The translations under genes and the position numbers were made by a program. Shown here in pieces: positions 63,214 through 64,000 of a stretch of DNA of 64,000 bases. The notes under the pieces were generated by a model. The model did not search any database and was not told the origin of the DNA. It saw only the letters and a program-made list of their open reading frames with translations. Position 1 is the stretch's first letter. Each line of letters starts with the position of its first letter. Source of the DNA: Silurus meridionalis (lineage: Eukaryota > Chordata > Actinopteri > Siluriformes > Siluridae); contig NC_060900.1 in the NCBI RefSeq assembly GCF_014805685.1, forward strand, positions 6,183,101 to 6,247,100, in the 5' to 3' direction.

Positions 63214-64000
63214 ACAACACATGGCCTCGGAGGAGCTACTGTCGCTATTCCTGTTAATCTCCAGCGTCCAAAATATCAATCCTGCAACCGATCAATTTAA
63301 TATTCGTTATTGAAACATGCATAAAAAAACCCAACACAATAAAGCAGAACCCACAGAAGTGTCCATCAGACCAACCCGAGAGTTGTGTTACTGCGTTTGG
63401 CTCCGAATCTCCAGAACAATTGAAATGTAGTTTATTTCTCTCGCAGGCTGGACAAATGATTTCACACAGAACGAAGAGGTCATTTTTTTTTAAAACACCA
63501 ATTAAGTGTAATTACACTTGTAAAGAAAAGTGTTGCTCTTCAACACTCGTTCATTTGGGAATCGTTTTCTGCGTCATTTAAACGTCTGCCTTTTTTTTTT
63601 ACGAGCTCCTGGAAGCGTGATGGTTCTGCGTAACCGCGCATTTGGAGTATTTGTTTTCCAGACTGTTGCCATTTTCCCTTGTGGTTTAAGCGCAGGGACG
63701 ACAGACACACATACAGAGAGAGAGAAAGAGAGTGGGGGTGTTGCAACCCGGAAGAGACCCTGGAAACGAGGGGCTCTGATGGCCTTGACCCAATCCCCAT
63801 AAACCTACAAATGCTGTCCCTGAGGTCCTTTTGCATCCTGGAACAAAACCCAGGTACAGGTATCACTGGACAATGTTATTACATTGTCCAAAGAAATCTA
63901 TTAAGACAGTCATGCAGAATGGCACCAGTCCACAAATATTACTCTTCTATATTTATTTGCATTTAATAATGCAATCCAGCCTCAACCAGCTTCGCAGTGA

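Larger units (their letters stand above)
61281..64000. other. 5' flank of prdm16
   Basis: This stretch holds CA/GT, AAT, ATT, GTT and AT simple repeats separated by short unique segments (63211-63480 and 63500-64000 are largely unique). No neighbouring gene was recognised. A divergent transcript from the same promoter is possible but not visible. Confidence 0.5.

Noticed and set aside
1..64000. Intact endogenous retrovirus or full-length LINE
   Set aside because: No long terminal repeats, protease, reverse-transcriptase or integrase motifs were seen in any frame.

Overview
This is vertebrate, almost certainly teleost fish, DNA. It is intron-dominated and moderately AT-rich, with dense CA/GT, CT/GA, AT, GATA and AAT-type microsatellites. 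It also carries a tRNA-derived SINE with a fish-style tail and relics of Tc1/mariner-type and other terminal-inverted-repeat transposons. The repeat flavour fits an ostariophysan such as a catfish, but the species cannot be fixed from the sequence alone.

One gene can be supported with confidence: the 5' part of prdm16 (PR/SET-domain zinc-finger regulator), on the minus strand. Exon 1 (coding part 61106-61142) encodes MRSKARARKLAK plus one base. Exon 2 (9021-9370) encodes 116 further residues, reaching into the PR domain and ending in GWE. The two exons join in phase across a 51,735-base intron 1. Intron 2 starts at 9020 and runs off the left edge, so exon 3 and the zinc fingers lie outside the window. 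About 2.9 kb of 5' UTR, promoter and flank lie at 61143-64000.

Layout by coordinate: 1-9020 is intron 2, with an old Tc1/mariner-type relic at the left edge, a hAT-like fragment, a G-quadruplex candidate and a dispersed SINE/L2-like repeat. 9021-9370 is exon 2. 9371-61105 is intron 1, holding many microsatellites, a SINE (about 21.6 kb), a LINE-tail-like stretch (about 26.6-27.0 kb), a 57-bp direct repeat with GATA motifs (about 38.9 kb), a terminal-inverted-repeat element (47.4-47.7 kb) and a second Tc1/mariner-type relic (53.1-53.55 kb). Several ATTA-rich, repeat-free blocks look like developmental enhancers. Around 58-63 kb the DNA changes character: CpG-containing segments and NRF1-like sites near the prdm16 start alternate with long AAT/ATT/GTT trinucleotide arrays and CA/GT tracts. 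A possible plus-strand exon sits at 59085-59233.

I found no RNA genes, CRISPR arrays, bacterial operons, intact transposase genes or endogenous viruses, and no clearly novel system. The most useful leads are the upstream-ORF arrangement at the prdm16 start codon, the GT-NN-GT tandem donor of exon 1, the possible antisense-strand exon, the 57-bp GATA repeat and the enhancer-like blocks.
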